Assembly: GCF_000717245.1 (NCBI RefSeq)
Contig: NZ_JNYQ01000004.1
Coordinates: 744,001-808,000 of the forward strand
Source of the DNA: Kitasatospora papulosa
GTDB lineage: Bacteria; Actinomycetota; Actinomycetes; Streptomycetales; Streptomycetaceae
DNA length: 64,000 nt
Direction of reading: 5' to 3'
Position 1 is the stretch's first letter. Every line of letters begins with the position of its first letter. A program made the translations under genes and the position numbers. The notes beneath the pieces are model-generated. The model ran no database searches. It was not told the origin of the DNA and worked only from the letters and a program-made list of their open reading frames with translations. Positions 60,467 to 64,000 of the stretch are shown in pieces.

Positions 60467-62527
60467 TCAGTCCTTGGACTCGAACGTGGCGAACGCCGTC
60501 TCCCGCAGGGTCCGGCACTCCTCCCCGTCCCAGGCGTCGGCCTCGCAGCTGATCATGATCGAGTAGCCGTGCGTGGCGTCGGCCTTGAAGCCCCGGTTGA
60601 GTACCCGGATCCGCTTGCCCTGCTGGTTACGGGTGAACTCCCAGTCGGCGACGGTCGGGTAGCCGTTGTACTCGACCTTCTTTATCCCGATGTGCTTGTA
60701 GCCGTTGCTGCTCCCGGCCACCGCCCCCATCAGGCCGCGCCATGCGGCGGCGGCGTCCTCACCGGGCGAGCTGTTGTAGTCGACCTGGACGCGGGGGAAG
60801 CCACCGCTCTTGTTGTAGATGCCGCCCGAGTTGCTTCCCGCTATGGCGTTGCGCTTGAAACCCTCGGGCATCGCCATCGTGAAGTGGAACCGCTCGTCGG
60901 TGACCTTCTTGTAGCCGGCGGGCAGCGCGTCCGGGTCGGGGCTCGGCTCGCCGGTCTCCTTCGAGGGGGAGGGTTCGCTGGAGGCCTCGCCCTCACCCTG
61001 CCCCTGGCCCTCCTTGCCGCCGTCCTGCGTGCCGTCGCCCTCGTCCTTGCCCGAGCCGCCCCCGGTGGAGGCCTGGGTGTCGTCGCCCGCCGTCGCACCG
61101 GACGAGGCAGCGGTGTCGCCCCCCTTGGACCCGCCCTGGTCGCCGGCGTCGTCGTCGCCGAGCGTGAGTGCCAGGACCGTGCCGAGGACGGCGAGTACGA
61201 CGACGCCGGCGATGACCGCCAGGGTGCGGCGCGGCACGACGTCGGTGATCGAGGCGCGGGGGGCCGGCCTGCCCGGCGCGGCGGCGCCGCCGGACACCGA
61301 TGCCGTGGCGGCCGTGGTGCGCGGGGTAACACCGGCCGCGGCCGGGGACTTCGCGTTCCGTACGGACTTCAGTGCGCCGCGGAGCCGGTCGCGGGTGCCC
61401 TCGGCGATCCCGGCGGCGCCCGCGGACGGGGTGACGGACGTGGCTGCCGCGCCGGGGGTCCGGCCCGCGGCGGGCTCGGCGGCTGCCGGGCTCCCGGAAC
61501 CCGCTGCGGCAGCGGCTCCGAGGCCCGCGGCGGCACCGGCCGCGGCAGCCTTCCTGCCACCGCTCCTGCTGTCCTTCGCGCCGCCCTTGCCGGCCTTGCC
61601 GCCCTTCTCGGAGTCACCGATCGAGGGCAGCGCCATGACCTGGGTGCGTTCGGCCGGGGGCACGGCGGGCTTCTCGGGGGCGTTGATCACCGCGTTGAGC
61701 AGGACGCGCGCGCCCGCGTCGTCCAGCCGCTCGTCGGGCTCCTTGGCGAGCAGGCCGTAGATGACCTCCTCCAGGCCACCCGCGTTGGCCGGCGGTTCGA
61801 CGGGCTCCGTCATCACCGCCGTCAGCGTGGCGATGGCCGAGCCCTTGTCGTACGGCGGGCGGCCCTCGACGCTCGCGTACAGCAGCCCGCCGAGCGACCA
61901 CAGGTCGGCGGGCGGTCCCGGCTTGTGGCCCCGGGCCCGCTCGGGGGAGATGTAGGAAGGGGCGCCGACGAGCATGCCCGTGGAGGTGACGGACGGGTCG
62001 CCCTCGACCTGGGCGATGCCGAAGTCCGTCAGGACGACACGGCCGTCCTCGGAGATCAGCACGTTGGACGGCTTCACGTCCCGGTGCAGGATGCCCTCAC
62101 GGTGCGCGGAGCGCAGCACGTCGAGGATGGCGAGGCCGACCTCCGCCGCGCGCCTCGGCGTCAGGGTCCCGTCCTCGCGGATCACCTCGGCGAGGGACTT
62201 GCCCTCGATGAGTTCCATGACGATCCACGGCCGGTCGTCCTCGTCGACCACGTCGTACACCGTCACCGCACTGGTGTTGCGGATCCTCGCGATCGCCTTC
62301 GCCTCACGCAGGGTTCGCGTGATCAGACGCCGCTTCTCGTCCTCGTCGATGGACGACGGGAACCGCAGTTCCTTGACGGCGACCGTCCGCCCCAACGTCT
62401 CGTCGACAGCACGCCAGACCGTGCCCATGCCGCCCCGGCCGAGCACCTCCCCGAGGCGGTAACGCCCCGCGAGAAGGCGTCCGTCCTTGTCCCCCTGGGG
62501 CTCCCGCGACTGCTGCGCCTCCGACAT
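60467..62527 (-). CDS. Serine/threonine protein kinase with extracellular C-terminal domain
   Basis: A 686-residue Hanks-type kinase with intact residues: GRGGMGTV, Lys52 in VAVKEL, Asp150 in HRDVKPSN, Asp168 in DFG, and GAPSYISPERA. After the kinase domain (~20-290) comes an Ala/Gly-rich cytoplasmic linker of ~130 residues and a helix (RTLAVIAGVVVLAVLGTVLALTL). An external Gly/Asp/Ser-rich spacer and a C-terminal domain follow (GYKKVTDERFHFTMAMPEGFK onwards, with CEADAW and EECRTL cysteines likely disulfide-bonded). ATG start. First of three kinase-like genes. The signal sensed by the external domain is unknown. Confidence 0.92.
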   Translation of the reverse strand: MSEAQQSREPQGDKDGRLLAGRYRLGEVLGRGGMGTVWRAVDETLGRTVAVKELRFPSSIDEDEKRRLITRTLREAKAIARIRNTSAVTVYDVVDEDDRPWIVMELIEGKSLAEVIREDGTLTPRRAAEVGLAILDVLRSAHREGILHRDVKPSNVLISEDGRVVLTDFGIAQVEGDPSVTSTGMLVGAPSYISPERARGHKPGPPADLWSLGGLLYASVEGRPPYDKGSAIATLTAVMTEPVEPPANAGGLEEVIYGLLAKEPDERLDDAGARVLLNAVINAPEKPAVPPAERTQVMALPSIGDSEKGGKAGKGGAKDSRSGGRKAAAAGAAAGLGAAAAAGSGSPAAAEPAAGRTPGAAATSVTPSAGAAGIAEGTRDRLRGALKSVRNAKSPAAAGVTPRTTAATASVSGGAAAPGRPAPRASITDVVPRRTLAVIAGVVVLAVLGTVLALTLGDDDAGDQGGSKGGDTAASSGATAGDDTQASTGGGSGKDEGDGTQDGGKEGQGQGEGEASSEPSPSKETGEPSPDPDALPAGYKKVTDERFHFTMAMPEGFKRNAIAGSNSGGIYNKSGGFPRVQVDYNSSPGEDAAAAWRGLMGAVAGSSNGYKHIGIKKVEYNGYPTVADWEFTRNQQGKRIRVLNRGFKADATHGYSIMISCEADAWDGEECRTLRETAFATFESKD

Positions 62528-63012
62528 GCGTCCCCTCTGCGATCAACCCGCCCTGGCAGAGCGTTCATTGTCCCTCACCCCGGGACCGGTCATGGTGCCG
62601 GGTCCAGGGACGGCCGTGATGCGGCCGGAGGAAGGAACACCCTGCCACGCCGATGTCCAGGGCCCCGCCGCCCCGCCGGTACCGACTCGGCTCCCGGTGG
62701 GATCCGCGAGCCCGCCCAGCGAACCACACCTCTCGACCGCATCGTCCTACCTCCCCCGGCCCGCCGTCGAGGGCCCCGCCCCGGCCGTGGCCTTTCCGGT
62801 GCACGACGGCGCCCCCGGGAGACGGGCGGACGTACGCCTCGGCGGGCGCCGGTCGCGTGCCGCCCGGCCAGGGCCGCTGACCGGAGGACGGACCGGCCAG
62901 GGCCCGAAGCGGGCCTGCCGACGGCGGAGTTCCGCCCGCCGTCCTGCCAGGGCGGCCGCCGGGCCCCGCACATCGGCGCGTCACGGTGCCCGGTGAGGCC
63001 GGCCGCCCCGCC
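62528..63012. other. Intergenic region between glpD and kinase
   Basis: 485 bases without a gene that I can support; the open frames here are Arg/Pro-rich GC shadows. It should contain the kinase promoter. Near glpD are two hairpins that could terminate it: GGCCC/GGGCC around 62900-62918 and GACGGCGG/CCGCCGTC at 62920-62943. Confidence 0.45.
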
Positions 63013-64000
63013 TCAGCGCGGCACGATGTCCGGCGCCCCCAGCCGCGCCGCGTCGGCCGTCAGGTCGTCCGGCTGCCGCTGGGACTCACGCTCGGCCTCC
63101 ACGCGCTTGCGGTAGTGCTCAACCTCCCGTTCGATCCGGTCGGTGTCCCAGCCGAGCACCGGTGCCATCAGGTCCGCGCACTCGCGGGCACAGCGGGTGC
63201 CCCGGTCGAAGGTCTCGATGGAGATCCGGGTGCGCCGGGTCAGGACGTCGTCGAGGTGGCGGGCACCCTCGTGCGAGGCGGCGTAGACGACCTCGGCGCG
63301 CAGGTAGTCCTCGGCACCCGTGAGGGGTTCTCCCAGCGACGAGTCGCCCTTCACGAGTTCGAGGAGTTCCTCCGTCATCGAGCCGTAGCGGTTGAGCAGG
63401 TGCTCCACCCGGACGACGTGCAGCCCGGTGCGGTCGGCGATCCTGGCGCGGGCGTTCCACAGGGCGCGGTAGCCCTCGGCCCCCAGCAGCGGGATGTCCT
63501 CGGTGACGCAGTCCGCCACCCGTCGGTCGAGCGCGTGCACGGCCTCGTCGACGGCGTCCTTCGCCATCACCCGGTACGTCGTGTACTTCCCGCCCGCCAC
63601 GACGACGAGTCCCGGCGCCGGGTGGGCCACCGTGTGCTCCCGCGAGAGCTTGCTGGTGGCGTCCGACTCACCGGCCAGCAGGGGCCGGAGCCCGGCGTAG
63701 ACGCCCTCGACGTCGTCCCTGCCGAGCGGGGTGTTGAGCACCGAGTTCACATGTTCGAGCAGATAGTCGATGTCGGCGCTGGAGGCCGCCGGGTGGGCCT
63801 TGTCCAGGTCCCAGTCGGTGTCGGTAGTGCCGATGATCCAGTGCCGTCCCCACGGGATCACGAAGAGCACGGACTTCTCGGTCCGCAGGATGAGTCCGGT
63901 CGACGAGTGGATGCGGTCCTTGGGCACGACGAGGTGGATGCCCTTCGACGCCCGGACGTGGAACTGCCCGCGCTCGCCGATGAGGGCCTGGGTGTCGTCG
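63013..64000 (-). CDS. glpD: Glycerol-3-phosphate dehydrogenase (5' end outside window)
   Basis: C-terminal ~329 residues of FAD-dependent glycerol-3-phosphate dehydrogenase, which oxidises glycerol-3-phosphate to dihydroxyacetone phosphate and passes electrons to quinone. Recognisable parts are KGIHLVVPKDRI, VLFVIPWGRHWIIGTTDTDWD, GLRPLLAG, REHTVAHPAPGLVVVAGGKYTTYRVMAKDAVD, and the C-terminal DAO_C domain (AEVVYAASHEGARHLDDVLTRRTRI). The frame is open to the window edge, so the FAD-binding N-terminus lies beyond 64000; the ATG at 63927 is internal. No glpF or glpK is visible in the window. Confidence 0.95.
   Translation of the reverse strand, partial: DDTQALIGERGQFHVRASKGIHLVVPKDRIHSSTGLILRTEKSVLFVIPWGRHWIIGTTDTDWDLDKAHPAASSADIDYLLEHVNSVLNTPLGRDDVEGVYAGLRPLLAGESDATSKLSREHTVAHPAPGLVVVAGGKYTTYRVMAKDAVDEAVHALDRRVADCVTEDIPLLGAEGYRALWNARARIADRTGLHVVRVEHLLNRYGSMTEELLELVKGDSSLGEPLTGAEDYLRAEVVYAASHEGARHLDDVLTRRTRISIETFDRGTRCARECADLMAPVLGWDTDRIEREVEHYRKRVEAERESQRQPDDLTADAARLGAPDIVPR

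Noticed and set aside
59900..63115. Plus-strand open frame of over 1000 codons across the kinase region
   Set aside because: Antisense shadow of the pseudokinase and kinase genes; Arg/Gly/Pro-rich without domains. The minus-strand kinase motifs are unambiguous.

Overview
The window is a very GC-rich stretch of an actinobacterial chromosome, almost certainly Streptomyces. The signs are third-position GC bias, GTG/TTG starts, TAGNNT-type -10 boxes, many apparently leaderless genes, and the gene set itself (DprE2-like reductase, DUF3017-folD, sucCD, icmB, NlpC/P60 hydrolases under a c-di-AMP riboswitch, LAXTG surface protein, PASTA-less Ser/Thr kinases). It looks like conserved core chromosome. 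I see no insertion sequence, prophage, CRISPR array, tRNA, rRNA or secondary-metabolite cluster.

Layout. 1-7.4 kb: end of a DprE2-type reductase, a 2H phosphoesterase, trpS, rocD, a YgiC-like ATP-grasp enzyme with a small lipoprotein (YgiB/YgiC-like pair), and a MocR/PdxR regulator divergent from an AhpD-like protein. 7.4-16.4 kb: mdh, a membrane-anchored HTH protein, DUF3017 and folD, a DUF2079 membrane protein, and purN-purH. 16.5-23 kb: membrane proteins (DUF6350), an unusual HTH/sigma-like membrane protein, and sucC-sucD. 23.2-31 kb: a conserved but functionally undefined module of MoxR ATPase, DUF5682 and VWA proteins (overlapping ATGA junctions), divergent from a SWIM-family protein without its zinc finger and a DUF5691 protein. 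icmB lies convergent to this module. 31.7-41.2 kb: a lipase, an M23 endopeptidase, pcrA, two NlpC/P60 hydrolases (one with a ydaO/c-di-AMP riboswitch), and a GNAT protein. 41.2-47.8 kb: a PspC-type histidine kinase with LuxR regulator divergent from a PspC membrane protein, a DoxX protein, a TIG-like membrane protein and a methyltransferase. 48-51.8 kb: guaA, chorismate mutase with a candidate Phe/Tyr attenuator, and a LAETG surface protein. 51.9-55.4 kb: an aldehyde dehydrogenase-GMC oxidoreductase operon. 55.6-62.5 kb: two Ser/Thr kinases flanking a pseudokinase. 63 kb to the end: glpD, cut by the window edge.

Most notable. (1) The promoters of both arms of the MoxR/SWIM module and of pcrA match the RecA/LexA-independent DNA-damage promoter of actinobacteria (TTGTCRGTG-N8-TANNNT, PafBC). 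This ties the undescribed module to genome maintenance. Its SWIM component has lost the zinc-finger half, yet keeps the promoter and an in-frame start. (2) A 23-codon leader peptide with clustered Phe/Phe/Tyr codons, including the rare TTT and TAT, precedes a perfect hairpin upstream of chorismate mutase. (3) A palindromic repeat sits inside the c-di-AMP riboswitch of the first NlpC gene. (4) A pseudokinase lacking Lys, Asp and DFG lies between two intact kinases. All functional statements rest on reading motifs and remembered family sequences; no searches were run.
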